From: Litoditis marina
Lineage: Eukaryota > Nematoda > Chromadorea > Rhabditida > Rhabditidae
DNA: 64,000 nucleotides
Reading direction: 5' to 3'
Assembly (NCBI GenBank): GCA_964036275.1
Contig: OZ038437.1
Coordinates: forward strand, 10,843,960 to 10,907,959
In this document: positions 19,140 to 29,729 of the stretch, in pieces
Position numbering within the stretch: the first letter of the stretch is position 1
Layout: each line of letters begins with the position of its first letter
The notes under the pieces: generated by a model
What the model was told of the DNA's origin: nothing
Databases searched by the model: none
The model's input: the letters and a program-made list of their open reading frames with translations, nothing else
Made by a program: the position numbers and the translations under genes

Positions 19140-22100
19140 CTGTTGTGGATGCTGGTTCTGAGCTGGTACTGGCTGCTGGACATGAGTGGCTGAGGACCTG
19201 TAAAAGGACGTAATTTAGGGATGACCATTCAGATAGTTTGATTTGAAAAACTCAAGTAGTGTATGATTATAAAAACTCGTGTTCGAATAGAGGCGTATGT
19301 GATGGACGATGGTACCGAAGCGGGTGCGATGTTATGAGCCCAGGAATTAATGATTGCTGGTATTTTTATAGCCTACAGCGTAAAACCTTGTATCTCTCTG
19401 GTAGTAGAGCGACTATCCTCCGAAAAAAGCTCTTTTTTTTAATTTCAAATACGAAATACATGGGGGAGACATTATTATTACACATCAGAACTAGACCATT
19501 TCTCCCGAATTTGGCGGAAAAAAGGACCCACTTTTAAAACGGAAAAGGACCCAATTGTTACGACTATTCGAACTACTTTGTTGGTGGATGCGAACTGGCT
19601 GTTCAAAGTTCAAAAGTTCTTTTAAATTAAAAATAGACAGCCTGCCCGTATTTTAATCCTTTGTAGAGGTGAACAGAAAAATTTATTTCAGCCTTAACCC
19701 TGGCGTGAAGTCACTCACCGGTAATGTGACATTACTGTATACTGTGGTACCGCTACCCCCGACATCTTGGCATAGGTCGTCATTCAGCAGTAGTCCTGAG
19801 TATAGGTGAGTGTGGTATATTGAGTTCTTTTGAGCTATAGTGTTATCGAATAAGCAGGAAAAAATCGAGAAAAGGGCTCTCTTTTTGTCAGGCACAGGAA
19901 GAGCGGCCAATTCCACAAGGAACCCGGTATTTCGTTAACCCAATCAGTTAACCGAAACCGGGTTACTTGGTTAACCCGTTTGTTAACCACTTGTTAACCC
20001 CAAATTTCCCCCAAAAGACATTGTAAAAAAGGGTTAACAAGGGGTTAACAAAAGGGTTAACCAGGTAACCCGTTTGAGGTTACCTGATAGGGTTAACGAA
20101 ATACCGAGTTCCGTGTAGAATTGGCCGCTCTTCCTGTGCCTGACAAAAAGAGAGCCCTTTTCTCGATTTTTCCTGCCTATTCGAGCAAAGTTCGACGTGA
20201 ATGTCAATTATAATTTCAAATATATCACATAACACTATAGCTCAAAAGAACCCAATATGCCAAATGCCACACTGACCTATACTCAGGACTACTGCTGAAT
20301 GACGACCTTCCCTATCTGCCACCACCGGTCTGCTGCTCTTGATATCCCTCGACAGCCGGGTAACAGGCAACGATACCTCTGCAAACAATGATATTCAGGA
20401 TTCAGTAGTAACTGATCCCGTACATTAACAGTCGGACCATCAATTTACGGAAGAACATAGCAAAAATTAACTACTTGAAAAATTAAACAATATATTTTCA
20501 TAACTGTCCAGCGAGAGCATGATCTACGTAAAGCAGCGTAAATAAACAAGCTCACCTCATCTATGTATGAGTCACAGTCACAAATCAGCTAGGTTAGTCT
20601 TTTATCTTCAAAAAGGAAATACAAACTTAAATTTGAAAACCTCAAATTTCATAATTTTAAGTCCGAAATTTTGTGGAAACTGTGTCAATATTTTGTCGTT
20701 TCCGCAGAAACGGGGCCCAGACTAGATTTCGCAAAAAAAAAACGGCCCGTTTACTCAGGCTTTTTTAACCACCTTTTCATGATCATGGTCATACGAAAAT
20801 AATATTAGCTGTACCCGTGCTGTTTAATGGTTTTCAAACACAGCTAGTGCCAACTCTAGTATTTACGTATGAAACATGAAACGTGTGGTGCGTCTGACTC
20901 TTTTTGCGAAAATTTCTCAGAATAAATCAAAAAGTCACAGCTTTTCAACAGTAAACGGCGCACAATCAACTAATAATAGTTTTCACCAATCTATAGTGCT
21001 AACCCACTCAACAAACAAACATTACATATTGATGGATGTTAACTACAATTGACCTTAATACGGAAAAGGGAATATCCACTCACTTCTCCTTATTGCTGCC
21101 AGACCCAGAAAGACAATCCCTAATCGAAAAAGTCCATCATCGCTGGAAATTGCTGACGTCGAAAGAGGAAAGAGATGACCCTCTGTAAATAGAAGGTTAT
21201 GCTTAGAACGAACTTTAAATCATAGAAATTGAAAAGTTTCTTAAACAAAACACAGATGTTTACATCAACTATTTTATGAAGGACACGCGCCAGTCCAACT
21301 GGTCTAAGGAATTTTCTCATTGGAAACGTTACTTCGTTACGATACACTACTAGAAAGGCCCGACTATTCGAGTAGTCAGTTTTTATATTTAAACACGGAA
21401 AAATAATGATTTTCAGATTTTACAGAAAAACCGTTCAATTCCGCAATCACATATCGCATTAGACCCCAGCATGTATAGCAACCATACTTCGGCAAACTTA
21501 AAAACCAAGGGAAAATTAAACAAACGAGCTTTATTTCAGCTTCACAATCTTGTAGTTTTTTCGGAAATATATGACCCTCGGGTTGAATTTGAGAATAGCA
21601 CCGCTTTTGCTCACTCAGCTATACATTCTTTTCGAAACAAAGGAGATAAAAACACAAAAACCATCCTACCTCCTCAGAACTCCATTGAATGTATTTCTTG
21701 CCTTGACTGCGATGCTGCACAGTCTCTCATCGACTGAAAAACATGAGTTACAACCTATACACATGAAGGATACCAAAATACACAATAAAAAAGTCTGCGA
21801 AATAAAAAAAATAGAAAAAAAGTAAATATTTAATTCAAAAAATTTTGATACCGTAATCAAGATGCCTGCACGAAAATAGCCTGTTCATTTGCGCAGTGTA
21901 TTTCGCGCGCGACGGCATCAAACTAAATTGGCTTGCAGAGGGAGACTTGAAGGAAATGAAGTTCACTGACTTTCAGTTAACAAAAACCATACTGAACGTG
22001 TAGATTATTGGCTGCTGAGAACATTTTATTCACAAAAAACATACACACTCCGAGTCTGATCGTTGTCATCGAACGTTCACAAAAAAGGAAGAAAGCTTAA

Positions 22101-22364
22101 CCACACAAACCACATTCCTTCTTGAAGTATCTCTCACTTTCTCTCTGTAGCTCCCTTCTCCCTTCTTTCCATTTCTTTCTCTCGCTCTACCTATCACTCT
22201 CTCTCTCTCTCTTTCTCTCACTTTCTTACTCCCTCCATCTTTTCGCTTTCCTTCTCACTAACTCTGTCTCTCTTCTTCCTTTCTCTCAACTCTCGTCTTC
22301 CATCTCTCACTCCCTCGCCTCTCTCTCTCTCTTTCTCTTTCTGTCTCTCGTGCTCTTAGTCACT

Positions 22365-22414
<50 letters not shown>

Positions 22415-23299
22415 CTCACTATATCTGTCTTTTCTTTTTCTCTCTCACTCCCTCCTGTTCTTTTATTCCTTTCTTTCAACTCCCATCTTTCAACTCTCAT
22501 CACCCCTTTGCCTCTCATTTTCACTCTCTTTCTCTTTTTTTCTCTCTCTCTCTCCTCTTATACATTGTCTCTCTATTTCTCTCTCTCGCTCTCTCTCTTG
22601 GCTTCTTCTCCACTTCCTTATCCCTCTCTCGTCCTTTCCTCTGTCTCGCATCTTCCGTTTTCTCAGTAAGAATAGCCAACGAAATCACCCTTTGATTTTT
22701 GACGACTAAACGCGCTGCAAATGCCGACTGGTCGCAAAGCCAAGTGTGCCGCTAGGGTGCAAGTAGAGCGCAACCAGTCGGCAAATGGGCGGGGCTTAGC
22801 AAAAAGGGGCGTAACCGTGCAGGCACTCGGCAAAATCTTCTCAGAGTGGAACTATAGTTTACTCACCGCACATGGATCGGCAGACAATAGAATTAGCCCG
22901 CGGTGGGCACCGGTATGGCGCGCTGCCAAGAATAGAGATAGAAAGAAAGCCCCTGTAAGGTGTCAGAACCAGTATATATGACTGGAATACAGAAAAACAT
23001 GCTCCACGAATGAAATACGAACAGTTTTTGAGTGATTGCATCTCTGAAAAAAATATACATTCGATTTCGCACTCGATTTTTATAGCACAATCATAAAACA
23101 ATTTCGAGTATCAGAAGCTCAACATTGTTGAGAACTTTTTTTACAATAATACAGTAGTAATACAAATAATACAGTTTTTTTTATTCAATAATAGTTGTCG
23201 TACCTTGATTCAATTCTTTGCTGTTCCCAATTGTGCTGAATAAGATGAATAAATCTATACAGTAGGGTTTTGCCGTTAGGACAATGATTGAAGAGGTAT
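19140..23299 (-). CDS. unidentified multi-exon gene with Q/P-rich end
   Basis: Six minus-strand exons chain in phase: 23299-23204 (YLFNHCPNGKTLLYRFIHLI...), 22952-22867 (GFLSISILGSAPYRCPPRAN), 21733-21670 (DERLCSIAVKARNTFNGVL), 21119-21084 (DCLSGSGSNKE), 20378 to about 20315 plus 19757-19719 (GIVACYPAVEGYQEQQTGGG then VPQYTVMSHY) and 19197-19140 (SSATHVQQPVPAQNQHPQQ). Acceptors are TTTTTTCAG, CTTACAG, TTTTTCAG, GATTAG (weak), TTTGCAG and TTTACAG; donors are GTACGA, GTGAGT, GTAGGA, GTGAGT, GTGAGT, GTGTGA. The fifth exon is split by a palindrome (19773-20309). The C-terminal part is rich in Gln and Pro, as in many transcriptional cofactors, but I do not recognise the family. Both ends are open. 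The 4-kb span is shared with CT repeats at 22.1-22.7 kb lying in an intron. Confidence 0.55.
19773..20309. mobile_element. 537-bp palindromic element inside an exon
   Basis: Left arm AGGTCGTCATTCAGCAG...CCTGAGTATAGG pairs with the right arm ending ...CTGCTGAATGACGACCT. Pairing continues through GCTCTCTTTTTGTCAGGC and AGGAAGAGCGGCCAA to a GGTTAAC-rich centre; the right arm has about 50 extra bases. A partial relative (GGTTAAC, AAATACCGGGTT) is at 55755-55820. Flanks on both sides carry coding-like sequence of the 19.1-23.3 kb gene. Confidence 0.8.
20400..21083. other. intron of the 19.1-23.3 kb gene
   Basis: AT-rich, no repeat family recognised. Confidence 0.4.
22130..22650. repeat. CT-rich microsatellite region
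   Basis: About 500 bp of imperfect (CT)n with a purest stretch at 22368-22411. A 195-codon Ser/Leu/Phe frame on the plus strand is a product of the repeat. Confidence 0.9.
22968..23012. repeat. CCAGTATATATGACTGG dispersed repeat
   Basis: About 45 bp, ACCAGTATATATGACTGGAA...ATGCTCCAC. Copies at 16801, 23637, 46967, 48659 and 50996; inverted or partial copies at 5455, 53678, 55465 and 59172. It shares the ATGCTCCA end with the 190-bp repeat (AGTANGTACGGCTACTT...ATGCTCCA), so the two appear to be diverged relatives. Confidence 0.65.
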
Positions 23300-23817
23300 C
23301 TGAAAAAAATAAATCTAGAAAATACCGAAGGCCTCACAGTAAGATAACGCAGTACTACGTGATTCTCCCATTTAACGGAACACATTGTTTGTTATACTAG
23401 AGAGAATTTGTTAGATTATTGGAACAATAAGAATAGGTTCACATAATGATAGTTTTATCTCTGACTTGAAGAAACTGATTGTCCAAAGTTAAATGGAACC
23501 TCCCAGAAAGTATGACAGTTGCATCTTTGCTACATGCTGAATACCCACATGTTTCTATTGTGATTTGAATATATAATCAACATTCAAACACTAACCTGTA
23601 ACTCCATTGTTCCAATACGACCAGTAAATCATGAAAACCAGTATATATGACCGGAATAGAGAAGAATATGCTCCAATATTTAAAAAAAAACCATGGGTAT
23701 AGTGAAATGTATCATCTGAAAGAGTCAGAATTCATTATTTTGGGTCACGAAATAGAAACTATAGAATGATATAGAAATAGGAAACAAATTTTCAAACATT
23801 GTTTTCGGTATAGCTTT
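23300..23817. other. intergenic, repeat fragments
   Basis: Minus 23385-23350 reads KWENHVVLRYLT before a GTGAGG donor-like site and could be the next upstream exon, but phase does not match. 23610-23690 contains GGAACAATGGAGTTACAG|GTTAGT and the CCAGTATATAT repeat, both repeated at 46.83-47.0 and 48.6-48.7 kb. Confidence 0.4.
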
Positions 23818-24366
23818 TTCCACCCACTTATACCCTCTACAATAATGTGCTCAATCTTCCGAGTCAATGTATTTTGTTTTTGAATTGTCTCCAAGGTCTT
23901 CTCAGTACGTATGCTAGAAGATCCCGGCACTTTCATCCCATCCTGCGTCTCCTCAAACATACACTATTTCTCTGCTCTTACAACCTGCCGGGATACGAAT
24001 GGCGCGAAATAGTGAGGCAGAGAGAGACGAAGGATGAGATGAAGGGGCCGGGATATTCTAGCATACGTACACTGGTTTCTTCGTTTCGACTCCTTCTCGC
24101 TCTAACACTACGCCAGCACGAGCTCAGATCTAGATCAACTATACTCTGTTTCACCATTCGATGTCCTTCTACAGTAATCCGTCAAACATTAAAGAGGCTA
24201 TTTCTGATGAAAATGTCATTATTTTGGTTTCAAACTTTCGGAGTTCGTAGAAGTAAAGGCGCAGAAAACACTACCAAAGCAGGGGAAAATTTCAAAAACG
24301 CCAGAAAACCAAACTTCGATATGGAGTTTTGAGAAAACTACTGTAGAGGGTGATAAATAGGCGGAA
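23818..24366. mobile_element. ~550-bp TIR element (copy 1)
   Basis: Ends TTCCACCCACTTATACCCTC and GAGGGTGATAAATAGGCGGAA are imperfect inverted repeats. An inner hairpin pairs GTACGTATGCTAGAAGATCCC (23914) with GGGATATTCTAGCATACGTAC (24050). A near-identical copy is at 48786-49330; partial copies at 5590, 34135 and 53800. No transposase ORF. Confidence 0.75.
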
Positions 24367-24370
24367 CAAA

Positions 24371-25233
24371 CTATATTTCTAGCTTCTGACAAACATCACT
24401 GATTTCTCCGATATCATCACTAACCTTACAACGAATTTTCATTCTCCGTCTTGAGATAGTTGCGTTTATGACGTTCAAAGCGTAAGCCACCACACAGTCT
24501 AGACCTTGCACACCGTCTTTTCTCACCTGAAAATCATAGTATGCGTTAACATTACAATACTAATATTTCACTAACTTTTGAGTTTCAACAGTTGTAATGT
24601 AATTCAGGTGTTTTCAAGTTGATCCATGTTTTGTTATACTTGGTAATTTTGTTATGTGTTTCACATCGTATGAGCAAAATGAGAATAACAGCTCACCGTT
24701 TACAGTATAGCGCCTATTTATCTGGTGATTCAGTTCAAATAGTTATTTGAAACATTTAATACTTTATGATTATCCCTTATTAGTCTGCGGTGAATAATTG
24801 ATAAGTAGTGCATCACAACTCACCAACGGATAGAAATTCTTGTTTATTTCACAGTACATCAGCCGAACAACAATATCATTTATGCCGAATGAACCACTGA
24901 TTAGAGTCATAATGGCATGAGACTTTTTCCGAGATGATGATCCTGAACATGGAAAAATGTTTTGTGAATTCTTCAATAAAGTTAGCACTGAATCATACTA
25001 ATTGCCACGTAGTCAACAATTTCGATTCACGTGAGTTTTTCGACCGAGAAAATTATCAAAAGTTATTCTTATTTGAAGCTTCACCAATCTATGTTGTTTT
25101 CAGCAGAACTTCAGTATAATCCATATTTTTCTCCAGTTTCTAACTTACTTGTTCCATCATGTGTGTGATAGATAGCGAACGGATGGCCAAGTGGGTACAA
25201 TGACAGCTTTTCGAATATTTGTGTGATGCTCAT
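24371..25233 (-). CDS. unidentified small gene, three exons (copy A)
   Basis: Exons 25233-25149 (MSITQIFEKLSLYPLGHPF...), 24942-24824 (SSSRKKSHAIMTLISG...FYPL) and 24526-24371 (VRKDGVQGLDCVVAYALNV...QKLEI-stop) join in phase to 119 residues. Donors are GTAAGT and GTGAGT; acceptors are GACTCAG, CATGTTCAG and GATTTTCAG. The start is uncertain: ATG 25233 follows an AG directly, and the sequence upstream (to TTTTTTCAG at 25297) is open in another frame (ITFCISKIMPDEMGIDSDEH), so one frameshift or an upstream exon is possible. Family unknown. A second copy is at 49328-50320 with an in-frame 6-nt deletion, and a broken exon copy is at 47385-47503. Confidence 0.6.
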
Positions 25234-25640
25234 CTGAGTCTATTCCCATTTCGTCTGGCATGATTTTCGAAATGCAGAAGGTAATAACTCGGTTCAACTG
25301 AAAAAATTAAGCATAATGCATCAATGAGCTGGAACACAGTAAATAAAAATCAATAAATATAAGCTGAGTGAAACAACTCCAGAATAACGCTGTCCTGAAC
25401 ATTGCTTGAGAGCGTACTCATTCGGAACAGTTTGAGCACATTATTCAAAACTTTCAAAAAAATACTCTCACTTTGTGCAACCCAAAAACGACATTATACT
25501 ACGAATCTGGCTGGGCCAAAGGACATAAGCGGAACAGATCGTAGGGTAGTACAGATGAAATACTTTTCATCTAAATTTTTTCCAGTTTGCTTAATGAAAA
25601 TTATGGTATGACTAAGAAATATTTCATGTTAGGAAGAAGG
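25234..25640. repeat. flank shared with 47560-47770
   Basis: 25400-25640 (GAACATTGCTTGAGAGCGTA, GAATCTGGCTGGGCCAAAGG) recurs at 47565-47770 as part of the second duplicated region. No gene. Confidence 0.6.
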
Positions 25641-26217
25641 TAGAAACGCAACGCACACTCTGTTGTAAACCAAACGAACTGCTTCAGTTGAAACTAACCC
25701 GATAAGAAGAATATGGTTAATGTTCTTAAAGTAGTAAGTACGACTACTTCGCAGAGATTTATGCTCCAGTAATGGAATAAATCGTCCTGGATGTTTGAGC
25801 TTCTTGTCAACAATCACTCGTCCGGCGAAAAACTTCTTTCTTTGAACTTCCGGGGCCACCGCCACTTGCTCCGACGGTTCTTCTCCCAGTAACAAGCGTT
25901 CCATCTCTTGCGAGACAGATGCTCAATCAGGAGATTTCGGTCGCTTATCGGACGGAGAGGTTGTTTGGTGTTCTGCAATTTAACTCTCGATTTGATAGTC
26001 ACTGGGATTTTTGGTACTAGATCGTAAGAGGATTCTTTTCCAGCCTATCAGTAACCGTGACCGATCTTTCGAAACGACCCTTCAGTATATGCTCCGAAAT
26101 GAATTCGTATATACTCAGTTCTGGTATAACTATGATAGGACCTTGCTCAGTCAGTTGTGAATTTTCGAAATAACAACTAAGTTCAATTATATTAAGAGTA
26201 AAAGGGTAAGAAAACAC
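25641..26217 (-). pseudogene. broken copy of the 48-kb 128-aa ORF
   Basis: Matches 47775-48340. The frame QGPIIVIPELS...EFISEHILKGRF shifts near 26030, where one base is missing relative to the other copy (GATTCTTTTCCAG versus GATTTTCTTCCCAG), then resumes VKLQNTKQPLRPISDR. Its 3' end is fused to part of the 190-bp dispersed repeat (SLRSSRTYYF). Confidence 0.6.
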
Positions 26218-26260
26218 CTACAAAAAGAAATAAATTTGAAGCAGCAGTTCAAGAACTCAC

Positions 26261-26613
26261 ATTATCGTCGGTGAAATTAAACGGAGATTTGATAGCAACT
26301 GGAATTTCTTCATCGAGACCATTGAGTCGTATTGGATATAACTAGCGAGAGCAATGATCATAGTAGACTTTCCGACACTCGTCTCCTCCATCCGCACGTC
26401 GGACACGGGTTCCACCGATGGCATTTCGGCGGCGTCGAGGTCAAAAGGCTGCAACAAAATAGCGGGTTTACGTGTACGGGGAACGGCAGCCAGAACGGGG
26501 AGTTCTCATGGATGTTTTTCAAAACTCACATCGATCTCATCGTCCTCTCACTCTCACGCCGGGAGGTCGCGGCGGTCGCGCATCGGAACCGGAGGCCCGT
26601 CAAAGACAAACGG
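26261..26613 (-). pseudogene. P-loop GTPase-like pseudogene
   Basis: Exon 26448-26261 (acceptor TTTGTTGCAG, donor GTGAGT) reads EETSVGKSTMIIALASYIQY, a Walker A P-loop of the GxxxxGKST class with its first Gly replaced (ETSVGKST). The next part, LDEEIPVAIKSPFNFTDDN, is in a different frame, so one frameshift separates them. Exon 26613-26530 reads PFVFDGPPVPMRDRRDLPA, then TGA and TGA before EDDEID and a donor. The pattern (short acidic leader, GKST, Y-x-x-Y/F-D, then PF-F) resembles a family of nematode/protist G-domain proteins of septin/AIG1 type. Frameshift plus stops indicate a dead copy. Confidence 0.6.
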
Positions 26614-26654
26614 CTGCAAATATATCGTAATGAGTAGGGTTGTTATACTCGAAC

Positions 26655-26822
26655 TCGCAACTCGACTCGAAAAAACTCGAAAATTTTTGAGTTGAGTGGA
26701 ACTCGAAACTCGAAAACTCGAAATTTTCCAAAACTCGAAAACTCTATTTTTCGCCAAACTCGAAAACTCAAAATTTCCCAAAACTCGAAAACTCGAAAAC
26801 TCGAAATTTTGAACTCGATTAA
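26655..26822. repeat. AACTCGAAA short tandem repeat
   Basis: About 15 degenerate copies of a 9-10 bp AACTCGAAAA unit. Confidence 0.85.
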
Positions 26823-26826
26823 CAAC

Positions 26827-27557
26827 CTAGTAATAAGGCCGTAGAGGTTTATGCCCGCGTTTATAATCTTTTAACCAAATGTAACGCACGTTCTCGTCTA
26901 GGCACTCATCTCCGATCTCAGGGGCCACAAAAAAACTAGCAACTAGCAAACTGGCAAATGTATGAGAATACCCCTTTGAAAACATTAGGATCTGACGTTT
27001 TAGCACATATAATGATATATCATACTCGTACCCGTGGCTATTTGGAACCACTTGTACAGCAACTACTAATCTATTTATAGAAAGGGGAGAGCTGGTTTAA
27101 ACAACTTTTGGTGCGATAAAATTATCATCGAAAAACGTCCTGAAAACGGTTGGATATCAGTGTTTTAAGTGTGGGGAACATGATTAGATGGCCGGCTGCT
27201 TGTGGGCGCCGTGTCACCTATCGCAGATGAGTTCAATAACCAGCTTGTGCAACAATGCAACAAAGTTTGACAGTAACAAAATCACGCGCAGCGTTTAACG
27301 CTACGCATATTTACATTTATAATCAACGCCTGTTGTGTATTGACTGAAGATATGTTTATATTATACAAACAGTAGTGAAGATCTACTTTCCGTTTTTGAG
27401 ATTAGAATGAACAGCGACGTAGTTTACTTACCACCGAATCGCTAGAGACATAGATTGCACTCCACAAGCACGACGAGAAGATCCATACTGTAAAACATGA
27501 ACTCAATAATCGGTTATAAAGCGATGATATTACGGTATTTTGTCAAAATAATACACC
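26827..27557. other. unassigned interval with shared repeat
   Basis: Minus 26940-26827 reads VAPEIGDECLDENVRYIWL..., protein-like but isolated. 27085-27440 (GGCCGGCTGCTTGTGGGCGC; AACAGCGACGTAGTTTACT) recurs at 30.7-30.85 kb and 32.73-32.89 kb. Confidence 0.45.
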
Positions 27558-27736
27558 TGGCGGCGTAGCAAACTGTTCAACCTCATGAGAAGTTCATGTG
27601 AGCTTCTCATGAGAAGCTCGTGAGGTACTGGTGAACTTCCAATGTAGTATAGCAATCAATAGAAACTCATGAAAAGTTTGTCAGACATTGCTCACGAGGT
27701 GTCAAATGAATTTTCAAGGTATTGCTATGCCGCCTG
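27558..27736. mobile_element. GGCGGCGTAGCAA TIR MITE (copy 1)
   Basis: Ends GGCGGCGTAGCAA and TTGCTATGCCGCC are inverted repeats; the interior has repeated CTCATGAGAA and TCATGTGAG words. A sharper copy is at 32430-32611 and a worn half-copy at 58150-58290. Confidence 0.75.
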
Positions 27737-27919
27737 TAAACAACTCAAAGGTACTTCTAAAACTAGGGAAAAATGGGAATTGAGCTGGAAGCTATATTAT
27801 ACAAAGCACGATAGTAATAAGTGTGTCAAAGTCATATTTTCTAAGCTGGAGTTGGTGGGGTACCACTCTATAGGCTGTGTCACAACTATTCACAACTTTT
27901 TATCATAATAACCAATAGG

Positions 27920-28135
27920 TTATTTTAAAGAAATTGGAAAAACAACTAACCTTATAGCAAAAACATAGTAAATGTTCTTGGAGTAGTAAATACGGCTACT
28001 TTGCGGAGATATATGCTCCAGTAATGAGAATAAAATAGGGTTGAAGGTTACACCAAGATGCCCCGCCCACAAGTTAATTGGGGTTTCTGTTTTGGGTATC
28101 ACACCTGGGTAATAATATTGAGAAAGCAAAAGTTA
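27920..28135 (-). repeat. 190-bp dispersed repeat, open copy
   Basis: Frame YYYPGVIPKTETPINLWAGH then SLLEHISPQSSR continues to TATAAG|GTTAGT on the minus strand. See the copy at 3771. Confidence 0.6.
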
Positions 28136-28457
28136 ATTAACCCGAAATTGTGTCTCACCATAAAACTCAATTATGGCCTAAAAGTATAGATCGAAACCAA
28201 ATTAGGATGTATCCAGAGACACAGAAGAACTTGCAACTTCTGGAGTATGATCAAACTACAAACACAGAAAAACGGAACATGAACCACTGGTCTGCACTTT
28301 TAGAAACGACTCCCATTATCACGTAGAACGTGTCGAAAGAACAGATATCAGCAGGTTTTAACGTTTTTCACGTTCAAACACTGTATATTCACACGTTATA
28401 CGTAACTAGGAGTTTAACTACAACTAAAGTACGAGTACAACGGTCGGTACGATTAGG
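28136..28457. other. tail of repeat and spacer
   Basis: 28140-28290 continues the repeat as at 33790-33930 and 3960-4080. No coding signal. Confidence 0.4.
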
Positions 28458-29383
28458 TTATGTTTTACGCTTTTTTGAAAACCTGCGCTGTGATTTATAG
28501 ATTGGTGTTTGGCTGTTTGGTCGACCGTTGTAAAGAAAAAGAGGCTTGATATCGGTTGACACAATTCCTACTATATTGAAAGTTTTGTATTCTGGTAGGA
28601 GCCAGCAGGGATGAATGAGACTATACTCCTCGCTCCACAATCTTCCGTGGCTCGATATCGACACACGCCGTTGTTTTCTTAGTTTTGATGGAAATATCAA
28701 GTTCCAAACACAGCGGGATAGCACCGAACACCGTATTCGTTCTCTTTGGAATAAGCGAACTCCATACTAAACAGTGATATACTCAATGAAGAGTCATACA
28801 TTTGAGCTAAATCTGCTTTGAAATTATCGGATACATCGGAAATATGTAACACATCATCGATATATCGATATGTATAATTGTAATTTCGTGCGAAATGTTG
28901 CCCTCGTGTTTCTAAAACTGATTTAATGAACTTGTACTCCATGTAGCTAAGAGTCAGGTCGGCTATTTGTGGTGAGCAGCTGGCACCTTGTGGAATACCA
29001 CATCTTTGTCTATAAACCTTGTTACCGTATACAGCAATACTATTTACTAGAAGTGACTCAAGTAAATAACAAACTACTTGAAAAGAGAAAAATGAACCAG
29101 TACCATTATTAGATACGCTGTAACTACAATGGTCACCTTGTACACGTATATAGTTTTGATTTTTGAAACAAACACTAAGGAGCTGAAACATATTCAGCTT
29201 TATCACGCGTGGTAAATTAGTAAATAAACTAGCGAAATCAGCAGAATAAATACGTGTACTATTACTGGTACGCAAGGGAGTCACGTCATCCACCACTCGT
29301 GAACTGTTGTTTACAGCCCAGTAGGGACATGGTAACACAGCAGAACGCAGAACCGTGTAATGACAAAGTGCGCGATGCCTCAT
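28458..29383 (-). pseudogene. reverse transcriptase relic
   Basis: Minus-strand frame from about 29330 to 28697 shows the core RT motifs in order: SADFASLFTNLP (motif A with catalytic Asp), QRCGIPQGASCSPQIADLTL (motif B) and RYIDDVLHI (motif C, YIDD). The spacing (about 90 residues A to B, 50 from B to C) fits a complete palm. The SLFTN and YIDD signatures are those of the group including Penelope-like, telomerase-like and rvt-type RTs rather than of gypsy or LINE RTs; the exact clade needs phylogeny. It stops at 28697 without a thumb, and no endonuclease is visible. R-B repeat sequence abuts its upstream end. Related antisense pieces lie at 7715-7815 and about 29440-29490. Confidence 0.7.
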
Positions 29384-29440
29384 TAGAATGCTAACTCTAC
29401 GTGATCATTCAATTTACTTCTAGTATAGTACTAAACAGTG
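29335..29440. repeat. R-B repeat next to the RT relic
   Basis: GGTAACACAGCAGAACGCAG, then GTGCGCGATGCCTCATTAGA. The RT frame begins within or directly after it. Confidence 0.65.
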
Positions 29441-29599
29441 ATTTACTGTTGTGCAGCGACGCTTGTTCTTAGTTGTAGCCAAGCTTGCTAACAGCATAAT
29501 CATGCACAGTGCAGGGTTGTGTTTGATGTCAAACTGGTCTGATGTGTTGTGTTTGTACTTTGCGTAATCGGAATTTCTTTCTTTCTACCCTATGCTGAA

Positions 29600-29725
29600 T
29601 CGTCCGGTCAAACTACAACTCGGATGGGATCACACTCTACAGCCGAGATCAAAGTACACTCATTCAGTTGTTATGCGTTTCTAAGACTAATAATGTACAC
29701 ATATGTTTGTATTTGGGGAAAAATG
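29600..29725. repeat. dispersed repeat shared with 14.58 kb
   Basis: GATCAAAGTACACTCATTCA and ACACATATGTTTGTATTTG match 14605-14680. Confidence 0.6.
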
Positions 29726-29729
29726 TACA

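Noticed and set aside
22122..22709. 195-aa Ser/Leu-rich plus frame
   Set aside because: Pure product of a CT microsatellite, which lacks stop codons.
23847..24332. 161-aa plus frame
   Set aside because: Lies inside the palindromic 550-bp TIR element and is not kept open in the copy at 48.8-49.3 kb.
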